Source: Oscillospiraceae bacterium NTUH-002-81 (lineage in GTDB: Bacteria > Bacillota > Clostridia > Lachnospirales > Lachnospiraceae). From it: DNA of 64,000 bases. Of this stretch, positions 37,850 through 45,846 are shown one piece after another. The DNA lies in NCBI GenBank assembly GCA_032620915.1, contig CP136052.1, positions 1,774,501 through 1,838,500 of the forward strand, read 5' to 3'. The notes under the pieces are model-generated. The model did not search any database and was not told where the DNA came from. It saw nothing but the letters and a program-made list of their open reading frames with translations. Numbering within the stretch: position 1 is the stretch's first letter; the number at the start of each line of letters is the position of its first letter. Both the position numbers and the translations under genes were made by a program.

Positions 37850-37878
37850 ATTATACCATCAGCAGCCCCGGACAACAA
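37850..37878 (-). promoter_or_regulatory. promoter of the serine recombinase
   Basis: On the minus strand: TTGTTG (37873-37878), 17-bp spacer, TATAAT (37850-37855), about 50 bases before the start codon. About 60 bp around it resemble the promoter at 47668-47696. Confidence 0.6.
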
Positions 37879-37890
37879 TGTTGCGAATGA

Positions 37891-38067
37891 TTAGGGAAAT
37901 CTGTCCCCATATTTTCTGAACACCTCATAAAGACAACGCTCAATTTCTTTTTTGCGCTGTGCTTTCTCCTTCGGGGGAAGTACCGGCGTGAGGCTTTCCA
38001 GCACAATGATCTTCCCTTGAAATGCGACAGACTTTGTTTCTCGTTCATAAGTGACAGCTTGCGTCAT
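37891..38067 (-). CDS. 58-residue ICE protein upstream of the recombinase
   Basis: ATG 38067 with AAAGGAGG at good spacing. Product begins MTQAVTYERETKSVAFQGK and continues IIVLESLTPVLPPKEKAQRKKEIERCLYEVFRKYGDRFP. The alternative frame over the same DNA has no RBS. Size and place next to the integrase fit small transposon-encoded proteins such as the TnpW type, or an excision accessory factor, but no family could be assigned firmly. Confidence 0.6.
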   Translation of the reverse strand: MTQAVTYERETKSVAFQGKIIVLESLTPVLPPKEKAQRKKEIERCLYEVFRKYGDRFP

Positions 38068-38133
38068 TGAAAACCTCCTTTGCGAAAGTGCGTGTATATG
38101 CCTGCCTTTCCCGCTTGTCCTGTGGGGGAAATG

Positions 38134-38163
38134 TCAAAAGACGGCACCCAGCAGGTGCCGCCC
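38134..38163 (-). terminator. terminator-like hairpin after the 67-residue gene
   Basis: Minus strand reads GGCGGCACC-TGCT-GGGTGCCGTC followed by TTTTG. It comes shortly after 23-bp palindrome copy 1 and before the 58-residue gene. Confidence 0.55.
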
Positions 38164-38201
38164 TTTGAGCTTTCTCCACTTCGGGTCGATGTGACCCGAG
38201 G

Positions 38202-38405
38202 TCAGTAAGGACTGGAATGGTACTTTTCTTTGGCGTCCTCCACGCTGTTGAGGTCAAATACTTCATAAAGCTGTCCCACAACACGGCGAATATCCTTCTT
38301 TGAAAATCCGCAGTCCTCCATTGCCATAATGACATAACCACGGCAGGCGTCATTGCTCCATTCGTCCGGTTCCAAGCCGGGGATCATTCCAAACGCATTT
38401 CCCAT
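38202..38405 (-). CDS. conserved small ICE protein, 67 residues
   Basis: ATG 38405 with GGAGC six or so bases upstream. Product MGNAFGMIPGLEPDEWSNDA..., with two predicted helices (CRGYVIMAMEDCGFSKKDIRRVVGQLYEVFDLNSVEDAKEKYHSS). No known domain recognised. The reading frame is clean and the stop codon directly abuts palindrome copy 1. Lies between the recombinase end and the sigma-like gene, so a role in element regulation is possible. Confidence 0.6.
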   Translation of the reverse strand: MGNAFGMIPGLEPDEWSNDACRGYVIMAMEDCGFSKKDIRRVVGQLYEVFDLNSVEDAKEKYHSSPY

Positions 38406-38913
38406 AAAGTGCTCCTTTTTTTGAAAAGATGGGGAGCCACGCCGGATTGGTTGGCCTATCATCAGACAGCATTGCCGGGGGCTCCCCATAGGTTTTCACT
38501 TCATTTCAGACACACCGGACGGACATAGGCTTCATGCCCCATAGTATTTCAACTCTCCCCATTCTGATGGCAAGGCGTTCTCATTGCCTGCGACGGCTCA
38601 CGGCTTGCAAGGCCGCTTCAACGCTCGGACTGTGACTAAACGCAAGTATCCGGGTTCTGCGCCTGTTCCGGTGGAGCCAGCCTTGCCCCACCTATGGCAT
38701 GGACCTGTTCGCTCGCTCAGTTTTACAAAGACTGTATTCTCTGAAATCCGAGGTCATGGCGGGTCTGTCACACAGCGCGTTCCCCTTCGTATCCGGGTGT
38801 CTTTTTATTCGATTTTCAATCTGCATGAGGCTTGTCTGAACCTCGAGCCATTGTGACCCGAAGTGTTTTGCCTCTCATAAGCCATTTCATTTTCCGGCCT
38901 AAATCGGTACGCC
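38406..38913. other. 508-bp region without a recognised protein gene
   Basis: Contains palindrome copy 2 (38841-38863) and several possible stems, e.g. on the minus strand GGCAATGAGAACGCCTTGCC and CGGCCTTGCAAGCCG. A 90-codon open frame on the plus strand (38584-38856) lacks a ribosome binding site and runs against all its neighbours. A structured non-coding RNA upstream of the 67-residue gene is possible but not demonstrated. Confidence 0.4.
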
Positions 38914-39336
38914 TTACAAAGAATTTTTCAAAATTTTTTCTAAGCGCCGCAGACCTCGCTCGATTGCGACACGAACCACTTTTTCATGGACGCCCTCTGC
39001 CCGGGCAATGTCCTGTTTGGTCATGCCGAGAATGAAATGAGCGTAAATCCGTTTTGCCTGTTTGTCCGGCAGACTGGCAATCGCCGCATGAAGCTCCTGC
39101 ATGGTCACTTTCCGCTCATACAGTTCATGGGGAGATAAGGCAACAAAGACAGCTTCATGCTCCAGCCCGTCATCCCGATCAAGGGAATAGTAGGCTTTGT
39201 GGCGGTATGTACGCAGCCGGTAGGCAGCCTCTTTACGATCAAACTCTTTGAACATTTCTGCAACTTCTTCCGATACTTCCATGAAGCAATCCGATGTATA
39301 GAACGGGTAATAGTCCCGCAAATTGATAATAGCCAT
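38914..39336 (-). CDS. sigma-70 region 4-like ICE transcription factor
   Basis: 140 residues from ATG 39336 (RBS GGAGG). The N-terminal half begins AIINLRDYYPFYTSDCFMEVSEEVAEMF; the C-terminal half is a sigma region 4 helix-turn-helix (LHAAIASLPDKQAKRIYAHFILGMTKQDIARAEGVHEKVVRVAIERGLRRLEKIL). Such short sigma-like proteins are common in Tn1549-like elements and are thought to control element genes. An open frame continuing upstream to 39486 is not used, since it has no RBS and covers palindrome copy 3. Confidence 0.8.
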   Translation of the reverse strand: MAIINLRDYYPFYTSDCFMEVSEEVAEMFKEFDRKEAAYRLRTYRHKAYYSLDRDDGLEHEAVFVALSPHELYERKVTMQELHAAIASLPDKQAKRIYAHFILGMTKQDIARAEGVHEKVVRVAIERGLRRLEKILKNSL

Positions 39337-40006
39337 ATTGACCTCCGTTTCGGTTGTTGGTTGACGAGTGACCGAAACGAAGGCGGCGGGGAGCGGCACC
39401 GGGGAATGGCTTCGGGCCAACATGACCCGAAGCCGCCCCATAAGAACGCAAAAGCGCCCGGGCGGCATGAAGCCACACGGACGCATGAAATGACATAATA
39501 GTTAAGGTTCCAACAAATTTCGCATACATAGCCGGAATAACCCGGAGGCGGGGCTATGCTTTTTTTAACTGATGTAGGTCATGGGCACTGTGAAAAAAGG
39601 CAAAGATAGACACGGCGGCAATCCTCCTATATGCCGCCGTGGATTTACACGGTGTTAGGTCGTCGTTGGTTTAGGGGGGCGAAAAGAAACGGCGGCTCTG
39701 ATTTCTCAAAACCGCCGTATCGTCAGTGATATAGGAAAGCACACGAAATCCTCTGCCCGTCAGCGGTTTTTTTCTTTTCCCCGCTGTGGGGGCAGATGTT
39801 TCTTAATTGATTTACCACAAGCATAAACTACAAATGTTACACAAATGTCCGAGGCGTCTTTGATTTCGACAGAAAAACAGGCTGAATTGTTACAAAGCTC
39901 GGACATTTCAAAAGAATTTTTTGAAAAATACTAAAGAAGCGGAGCAGCTAAAATCTGCTCCGCTTCGATATGATTGATCTAAGGATGTTTTGCTATTTGA
40001 TTAAAC
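39337..40006. other. 670-bp intergenic region with hairpins, palindrome and a boundary repeat
   Basis: Holds palindrome copy 3 (39410-39432); a plus-direction terminator-like hairpin CATAGCC...GGCTATG followed by seven T (39527-39566); a hairpin with CGGCGGCA/TGCCGCCG arms near 39611-39640; and a 27-bp repeat at 39884-39910 that recurs at 43289-43315 on the other side of the ABC transporter pair. No protein gene was recognised. Confidence 0.5.
39884..39910 (+). repeat. 27-bp direct repeat flanking the ABC cargo, left copy
   Basis: GAATTGTTACAAAGCTCGG then ACATTTCA; 25 of 27 positions match 43289-43315. It contains the ATGTTACA-like and GGACATTT half-elements of the cargo operator. Confidence 0.75.
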
Positions 40007-42499
40007 TCACTCTGTCAACCGCAATCGCTCCACAACTGGAAGGTTAACGTCAGTTTTGTAGACCCATATAGGCACAATAAGGCAGATTAGCAACACCAGT
40101 CCAGACACCAGCACCAGTGGGATAAATGGATAGGAGAAAACAGCATAATAGGCCACTTTACTAAAAATCATATATAGCAAGATGAAGATTGCTGTTCCAA
40201 TGGTGACTGCAAGGGAAAGGGAAACACCCCAATAATAGAAACCTTCCATAAATAGCATTCGTTTGATTTGTCGCTTTGTCATTCCAATGCTTTCAAGAAC
40301 AGCTAATTCATAGCGCCGAGTATTTACATTGACAACCATTGTATTGACAAAGTTCATGACACCAACAAGCAGCAGGATCACGGACAACCCTGTTCCTAAA
40401 ACCTTTGCTGTAATGAGATATTCCTGCATTTCTTCTCGCCGTTCATATCGGGATATAATATCAATGTTAGCTTGTGATGCGGTGATTTGCTTTAATTCTT
40501 GCAGTATACTTTCGTCATGTTGACCATCCGTATCAAAGGCCACGCGGAACACTCTATATTGCGGAAAGAGTTCTTTCAAAGCTGTTTGACTAATATACAA
40601 ATCAGGAGCCGTCCCTCTCTCATTGCCTCCTCCTGCTCGAAACCCTTCATTCAAATAACCGTTCGCTACAATAAAGGAATGCTGTCCGTTCTGCGTCTGG
40701 ATTGTTATTTCCTGCCCTGGCTGAATAAGGCCTTCTACTGTTTTGGACAGCAGCACAACCTTTCCTTGTTCAAAGGCAGACGTGTCAATAGGCAAGTTTA
40801 AGGTTTTATTGATTTCTTCCAAATATGCACTGTCAATTCCAAAAACCCCGCTAAAAAAGTTTTGCTGATAATTTTCTAATTTTGCCGGATCAGAAAAATC
40901 AATGCCGTTTACTCCGTCTAATGACGCAAGAAACTCGTGAAATACAGCATCGTCATATACAACATCTGCTGCTACTTGAGGATAAGGTGCATAGGTCAAC
41001 CTCAAATTCTCAATGCCGTCAAGCTGACCAATCTCTGAAACCATTTCGCTGGAAATTAAATCTTCTCTTTCGTGGATACTATATGTGAGTGCAAAATCGC
41101 TTACTCCCCATTGGCTCACATAATTCTCCGGGCTTAAACCATGTAATAGCCCTGTGACGACAAGGAACAAGGAAAGGCCGAAAAAAAGCGATGCAAAAAC
41201 AAGGGTTGTACTCTTAGCATTACGAAAGACATTGTTCCATGCCATTCTGGACAACTTCATTTTGCTACAATTTCTGGCGCTGCTCTTTGTGCTGGCTGCT
41301 GTATATTGGAGTGCTGCTATTGGTGAAACACTTCCGGCAATTTTGGCGGGCTTCATGCTTGCAATCATAACGGTAATGAACGTAAATATGGCCGCTCCTA
41401 TGAAAATAAACGGCGAAAAAGATACTTTTGTTCCCACATCAGAATTTGTTGAATACATCATATTCAGGAAGTAAGGAACAATGCCAAAGGAAACAACCGC
41501 ACCAAGTAACAGGCCAATCGGAATACCAATACAAGAGATTCTGATTGCCTGCTTATAGATAATTCTCTTTATCTGCCTTTGGGTCGTTCCAATCGTTTTA
41601 AGACGGCCATAGAATTGCACATCTTTTACGACAGAGACATAAAGAATATTATAAATCAGCAGATAGCCGCTAAAGGATATAAAAACTGCTAAAATTATTA
41701 CAGCTAAAATAATAGTTCCACCATTTGCCTGTTCTAATGGTACAATTTCAAATGTTTGCCCTTCTGTAAAGTCAATCTCACGCCGCAATCTTTCACAGTT
41801 TTTGTCAGCATTATCATTGCCTTGAAAACGGATCATTGCCGTAACACTATTATCCAGTGATACATTTAAGCTATCCTTAAAAGCGGATGAAACATAAACA
41901 TAACCACGATTATTTGTGCGCATTGGAATGTAGTCCGTATAGTAGCCCGACAGCAAAAAGGTGTCCGTGACATAATCATAGCTATCGCCAATTTGGTATG
42001 ACAACACAATTTCCATCCCTATTTGTGGATCAGAAATACCCATCTGTTCAAGCACCCATGTAGGCAACATGATTTCGCTTTTACTTAACGGATAATTTCC
42101 TACAACACCTGATATAGTAGGAAGACGGTGGTGTTCCCACTCTGTATCATTTATCCATACTACACCTAATCTTGCGTTTCTCAGTTGTTCTGTATCAACA
42201 CTGCCTAAACGCTGCTGTATGCCTACGTCAAGTACAAGACTTGATTTTGAAATCTCAACCAACTGTTCTTCCGTTACATTTGTGATTCCGGCATCTGCGG
42301 TAGTTCCCATTAAGCGGATTTGTTGCATTTGGTAGGTTTCAAAGTAACTAAAGCCAATACTGAATGTCGCAGTTATCATAAATGCAGTTAGCGCCAGAGC
42401 AATGATTGCAAATAAATTACGCTGCCGTTCATGGTGCAAACTGCGCTTTGCCAGTTTCTTTTCAATGTTACTGGTATCATTTTCAAAAGGCCATGTCAT
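40007..42499 (-). CDS. ABC transporter permease, FtsX/MacB-like (cargo)
   Basis: 830-residue membrane protein with two FtsX-type modules. Helix near residues 30-50 (LFAIIALALTAFMITATFSIGF), large extracytoplasmic domain, then GGTIILAVIILAVFISFSGYLLIYNILYVSVVKDVQFYGRLKTIGTTQRQIKRIIYKQA; after a second large domain, the C-terminal module GLSVILLLVGVMNFVNTMVVNVNTRRYELAVLESIGMTKRQIKRMLFMEG. Such permeases, paired with a MacB-type ATPase and a two-component system, often sense or remove antimicrobial peptides; substrate unknown. Encoded directly downstream of its ATPase. Confidence 0.87.
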   Translation of the reverse strand: MTWPFENDTSNIEKKLAKRSLHHERQRNLFAIIALALTAFMITATFSIGFSYFETYQMQQIRLMGTTADAGITNVTEEQLVEISKSSLVLDVGIQQRLGSVDTEQLRNARLGVVWINDTEWEHHRLPTISGVVGNYPLSKSEIMLPTWVLEQMGISDPQIGMEIVLSYQIGDSYDYVTDTFLLSGYYTDYIPMRTNNRGYVYVSSAFKDSLNVSLDNSVTAMIRFQGNDNADKNCERLRREIDFTEGQTFEIVPLEQANGGTIILAVIILAVFISFSGYLLIYNILYVSVVKDVQFYGRLKTIGTTQRQIKRIIYKQAIRISCIGIPIGLLLGAVVSFGIVPYFLNMMYSTNSDVGTKVSFSPFIFIGAAIFTFITVMIASMKPAKIAGSVSPIAALQYTAASTKSSARNCSKMKLSRMAWNNVFRNAKSTTLVFASLFFGLSLFLVVTGLLHGLSPENYVSQWGVSDFALTYSIHEREDLISSEMVSEIGQLDGIENLRLTYAPYPQVAADVVYDDAVFHEFLASLDGVNGIDFSDPAKLENYQQNFFSGVFGIDSAYLEEINKTLNLPIDTSAFEQGKVVLLSKTVEGLIQPGQEITIQTQNGQHSFIVANGYLNEGFRAGGGNERGTAPDLYISQTALKELFPQYRVFRVAFDTDGQHDESILQELKQITASQANIDIISRYERREEMQEYLITAKVLGTGLSVILLLVGVMNFVNTMVVNVNTRRYELAVLESIGMTKRQIKRMLFMEGFYYWGVSLSLAVTIGTAIFILLYMIFSKVAYYAVFSYPFIPLVLVSGLVLLICLIVPIWVYKTDVNLPVVERLRLTE

Positions 42500-42516
42500 A
42501 GTCTGCCACCCCCTAC

Positions 42517-43182
42517 TTATTCCACAATTTTGCCGTCCTCAATGCGGACAATCCGATCTGCAAGACGGGCAATATCGTTGTTGTGGGTAATCATCACAAC
42601 GGTTTGCCGGAACTCCGCACTGGTGCGCTTGATAAGCCCCAGCACCTCGGCGCTGGTCTTGCTGTCAAGGTTACCGGTCGGCTCGTCGGCCAGCACGATA
42701 GCCGGTTTGGTAATCAGGGCGCGTGCAATCGCCACACGCTGCTGCTGTCCGCCGGAAAGATTATTCGGCATATTTTTCAGTTTATCTTCCAGCCCCAGCA
42801 GGTGAACGATCTCGTCCAAAAACTTCTGATCCACCGTGTCCCCATCCAGCTCCACCGGCAGGACGATGTTCTCATACACATTCAGAATAGGAACAAGGTT
42901 ATAGTTCTGGAAGATAAAGCCGATGTTGCGGCGGCGAAAGATGGTAAGCTGTTCATCGTTCTTCTTTGCCAGTTCTTCGCCCCGGACGATCACGGTTCCG
43001 CTGGTGGGAGTGTCCAGCCCGCCCATCATGTGAAGCAGGGTGGACTTGCCGCTACCAGAGGTTCCCACAACAGCCACAAACTCGCCGTCCTCCACGGAGA
43101 AATTTACGCCGTCAAGGGCGCGGGTAATGTTCGGTTCTGTACCGTAATACTTTTTCAGGTCAATCGTCTGTAAAACGCTCAT
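42517..43182 (-). CDS. ABC transporter ATPase, MacB/LolD-like (cargo)
   Basis: About 221 residues. Walker A GTSGSGKST, Q-loop FIFQNYNLVPILNVYENI, signature LSGGQQQRVAIARAL, Walker B AIVLADEPTGNLD, H-loop VMITHNNDIARLADRIVRIEDGK. ATG 43182 is used because AAGGAG lies eight or so bases upstream; the open frame reaching 43200 overlaps that RBS. Its promoter carries the same 26-bp operator as the response-regulator gene. Confidence 0.92.
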   Translation of the reverse strand: MSVLQTIDLKKYYGTEPNITRALDGVNFSVEDGEFVAVVGTSGSGKSTLLHMMGGLDTPTSGTVIVRGEELAKKNDEQLTIFRRRNIGFIFQNYNLVPILNVYENIVLPVELDGDTVDQKFLDEIVHLLGLEDKLKNMPNNLSGGQQQRVAIARALITKPAIVLADEPTGNLDSKTSAEVLGLIKRTSAEFRQTVVMITHNNDIARLADRIVRIEDGKIVE

Positions 43183-43224
43183 ATTCAAAACTCCTTTCAA
43201 GGCTTCCTACCTGTTGATAAGTGT

Positions 43225-43261
43225 ATTGTAAAACCCAAATGTCCGCGAAATGTTACAGCGG
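43225..43261 (-). promoter_or_regulatory. promoter and response-regulator operator of the cargo ABC genes
   Basis: Minus strand: -10 TACAAT (43225-43230). Upstream at 43236-43261 is a 26-bp block identical to 45125-45150. On the plus strand it contains AAATGTCCGCG followed at once by AAATGTTACAG, i.e. two 11-bp direct half-sites, the geometry used by OmpR/PhoB-type regulators. The block covers the poor -35 region (ACATTT), suggesting activation. Confidence 0.7.
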
Positions 43262-43288
43262 CTAAAAAAATTCATTGAAAATTGAGGT

Positions 43289-43315
43289 GAAATGTTACAA
43301 CGCTCGGACATTTCA
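43289..43315 (+). repeat. 27-bp direct repeat flanking the ABC cargo, right copy
   Basis: GAAATGTTACAACGCTCGG then ACATTTCA; see 39884-39910. Lies between the ABC promoter and the histidine-kinase stop codon. Confidence 0.75.
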
Positions 43316-43364
43316 TTTTATCTCTGCACCTCGGGCCAACTTGACCCGAAGCAGAAAGTTTCTC

Positions 43365-44396
43365 TCAACGCAAGGGAAGCATAATGGAAAATTCCGAACC
43401 CTTGCCCGGCTCCGAAACCACTTTGATATAGCCGCCTTGCCGCGTTACGATCTCGCGGGCCAGATACAGGCCAATGCCCACGCCCTGCTGTTCGTGTACT
43501 TCTTCCTCACGATAGAAGCGCCGGAAGATGGCAGCCTGATTGCTTTCGGAAATGCCCTTGCCGGTGTCGGTCACTTTGACCTCCACATACATTTCCCACA
43601 GCACCACTGACACGGCGATTTTCCCGCCTGCCGGGGTGTACTTCACTGCATTGTCCAGCAGGTTAAAGAGGGCTTCGGATGTCCACTTGCTGTCATGGAA
43701 AACGGTCAAATCCTCCGGGCAGTCCACGGACACAGCGATTTCCTTTTTCTCCGCTGCATACACAATCCCACTCATGGCCTGCGCCACGGTATCAAAGAGG
43801 CGCCCCGGTTTCTTATCCAACTGGATCACGCCCGTTTCCAGCCGTGAGGTTTTCACAAGGGCCTGAAAGAGAAAGTCCAGCTTATCCGTCTGGCTGCGGA
43901 TTCCCCGGATAAAGTCGGTGCGCTCCGCCTCGGTCATGGGCTTTTCCAGCAGGGTGTCCGTCGCCATTTTCAGATTGCTTACCGGCGTTTTCACCTGATG
44001 GGAAATATCCGATACAAGGGTCTGTAACTCCTGCCGTTCCTCGTCCACCCGGCGGCGGTTCTCCTGCATGATCTGGTAAAGCCTTGCCAGCCGGTGTCCG
44101 ATTCTGGCAAGCTGGGTTTCGCTGTCCTCCGGGCGCTGGGGTGCTTCATTCCCGGCGATCATGTGGTCTAAGGTCTGGCACAGGTCAGCGGTAAACTGCG
44201 ACAGCCGCTTTCCAAACGCCTGTGTCAGTACAAAAATCCCCACAAGGGCGCACAGCAGCAGCGCCCCGCCCGTCAGCAGCACCGCAATCTGTTTTGTCAC
44301 AAGAAACAGGGCTATGGTGATCCCGGACATGGAGAGGACAAGTCCCATTGCCACCCAGCCAAACAGCCGCTTTACCGAAAGGTTCTGAAACTTCAT
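43365..44396 (-). CDS. two-component sensor histidine kinase (cargo)
   Basis: 343 residues from ATG 44396. Two N-terminal membrane helices with little between them (LFGWVAMGLVLSMSGITIALFL and VLLTGGALLLCALVGIFVLTQAF), so it may sense within the membrane or through the transporter. H-box LVSDISHQVKTPVSNLKMATD, N-box LFNLLDNAVKYTP, G-boxes VTDTGKGIS and GVGIGLYLAREIV. The start overlaps the regulator stop as ATGA. Confidence 0.92.
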   Translation of the reverse strand: MKFQNLSVKRLFGWVAMGLVLSMSGITIALFLVTKQIAVLLTGGALLLCALVGIFVLTQAFGKRLSQFTADLCQTLDHMIAGNEAPQRPEDSETQLARIGHRLARLYQIMQENRRRVDEERQELQTLVSDISHQVKTPVSNLKMATDTLLEKPMTEAERTDFIRGIRSQTDKLDFLFQALVKTSRLETGVIQLDKKPGRLFDTVAQAMSGIVYAAEKKEIAVSVDCPEDLTVFHDSKWTSEALFNLLDNAVKYTPAGGKIAVSVVLWEMYVEVKVTDTGKGISESNQAAIFRRFYREEEVHEQQGVGIGLYLAREIVTRQGGYIKVVSEPGKGSEFSIMLPLR

Positions 44397-45085
44397 TTTG
44401 CCTCGCCTCCCGTCCATTGATAGCCCATGCCGTAAACGGTCTTGATGTAGGGCGCGCCGCCGTCGGCTTCAATCTTGCTGCGAATCCGGCTGATGGAGGT
44501 TGTCAGTGTGTGTTCGTCCACAAACCTTTCGTCTATATCCCACAGCTTTTCCAAAAGCTGCCCACGGGTCAGCACTTGCCGGGGATTTTTACGGAACAGG
44601 TTCAGCATTTTGTATTCCATCGGGGATAGGGTCAGGGGCTTGCCGTTTAAGGAAGCTGTCTGCTCGGAGAAGTCCAGAAACAGCCGCCCGTCGTCGTAAA
44701 TGTCCTTGGCCGGTTTGTGGTGTTCCAGCATGGCGAACATGGCTTTGATTTTTCGCTGCAAGGCCCCGATCACAAAGGGCTTTGTGATGTAGTCCACCGC
44801 GCCCACCTCATAGCCCCGTATCTGGTCGCTCTCCTGATCGTTGGCGGTCAGGAAAATCACGATGGTGTCCGGGTGCTGGGGCTTTATCAGTTTGCACAGC
44901 TCAAAACCATTTCCATCCGGCAGGTTGATGTCCAGCAGCACCAAATCAAATTCCCGCTGGCGGATGGCGTCGGCTGCGGTTCTGGCATTTAGGGCAGAAG
45001 TCACGCCGTAGCCGTCCGCGGTCAGGTTATAGGCCAACATCTTATTCAAAAAACTGTCGTCCTCGACAATTAAAATCTGCTTCAT
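44393..45085 (-). CDS. two-component response regulator, OmpR family (cargo)
   Basis: 230 residues from ATG 45085. Receiver domain with LIVEDDSFLNKMLAYNL, phospho-acceptor Asp in LVLLDINLPDGNGFEL and the conserved Lys in YITKPF; C-terminal winged helix (PLTLSPMEYKMLNLFRKNPRQVLTRGQLLEKLWD...TLTTSISRIRSKIEADG...IKTVYGMGYQW). Transcribed with the kinase. The identical 26-bp operator at its own promoter and at the ABC promoter points to autoregulation and control of the transporter. Confidence 0.93.
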   Translation of the reverse strand: MKQILIVEDDSFLNKMLAYNLTADGYGVTSALNARTAADAIRQREFDLVLLDINLPDGNGFELCKLIKPQHPDTIVIFLTANDQESDQIRGYEVGAVDYITKPFVIGALQRKIKAMFAMLEHHKPAKDIYDDGRLFLDFSEQTASLNGKPLTLSPMEYKMLNLFRKNPRQVLTRGQLLEKLWDIDERFVDEHTLTTSISRIRSKIEADGGAPYIKTVYGMGYQWTGGEAK

Positions 45086-45113
45086 ATCCTCACTTCCTTT
45101 GCTTTTTGCAGAT

Positions 45114-45150
45114 AGTATAACAGGCAAATGTCCGCGAAATGTTACAGCGG
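45114..45150 (-). promoter_or_regulatory. promoter and operator of the two-component genes
   Basis: Minus strand: -10 TATACT (45114-45119), operator 45125-45150 identical base for base to 43236-43261 and with the same five-base gap to the -10 box. Confidence 0.7.
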
Positions 45151-45317
45151 ACGGATTTTTTTTTCAAAAAATTATTTCTTCATAAATTATATAGCCTGTT
45201 GGCTTTTACATCAAGATTTTACAAGTGAATAGTGAAATGAAATACTACCTTACATAAAGCTTCATTACATTCTCATAATCCAGCCCGAAATGTACAATGA
45301 TATAGGGTGATATGAGA

Positions 45318-45677
45318 ATGAACCAAAATGAAAGAAGGTTTGACTTTCACGGCCTCGGGGCGGCTCTCAAACGGGCCAGAGAAGAAAAGGGCTGGACACA
45401 AGCCTATGTTGCGGAATTAGTAGACCGTGACTCCCGTACCATTATGAATATTGAGAACAAAGGTCAGTATCCCAGCTTCGACCTTTTTGTTAAACTCATT
45501 ACCATGTTTGACGTTTCAGTTGACCAGTTTATTCATGCGGACGGAGGGGCGAGGTCAAGCTCTTGCAGAAAGCATATTGATGTGCTTCTAAACTCCATGA
45601 ATGAAAAAGAGCTTGTCGTGATAGAAGCCACAGCCGAGGGCATTAAGAAAGCCAGAGAAACGGAGGTTCCAGAATAA
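45318..45677 (+). CDS. XRE-family helix-turn-helix regulator
   Basis: About 119 residues. HTH at residues about 12-70: LGAALKRAREEKGWTQAYVAELVDRDSRTIMNIENKGQYPSFDLFVKLITMFDVSVDQF. The only certain plus-strand gene of the ICE part, divergent from the response regulator. ATG 45318 has eight bases to AGGGTG; ATG 45312 would have two. Candidate controller of cargo or transfer genes. A hairpin followed by TTTTTTT (45657-45692) probably ends the transcript. Confidence 0.85.
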   Translation: MNQNERRFDFHGLGAALKRAREEKGWTQAYVAELVDRDSRTIMNIENKGQYPSFDLFVKLITMFDVSVDQFIHADGGARSSSCRKHIDVLLNSMNEKELVVIEATAEGIKKARETEVPE

Positions 45678-45846
45678 GGGCCTCTGTTTTTTTGCGCCAT
45701 TTTAGGGACTGCCGCTAAGTGGCAAGCAATGCCTCTGTGGCCACAAGTGGCACAAAGGCGGCTTGTTGGGGCTCGCCCCAAACCCGTATCTTCGGGCCAA
45801 CATGGCCCGAAGTGTCAGCGTCGCTTTGCTCCTTATTTTCATAACC

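Noticed and set aside
38584..38856. 90-codon plus-strand open frame
   Set aside because: No RBS, opposite to neighbouring genes, composition unlike a protein, and it runs into a palindrome copy.
39337..39486. Longer version of the sigma-like gene starting at 39486
   Set aside because: The extension covers a palindrome copy and lacks an RBS, whereas ATG 39336 has GGAGG at good spacing.
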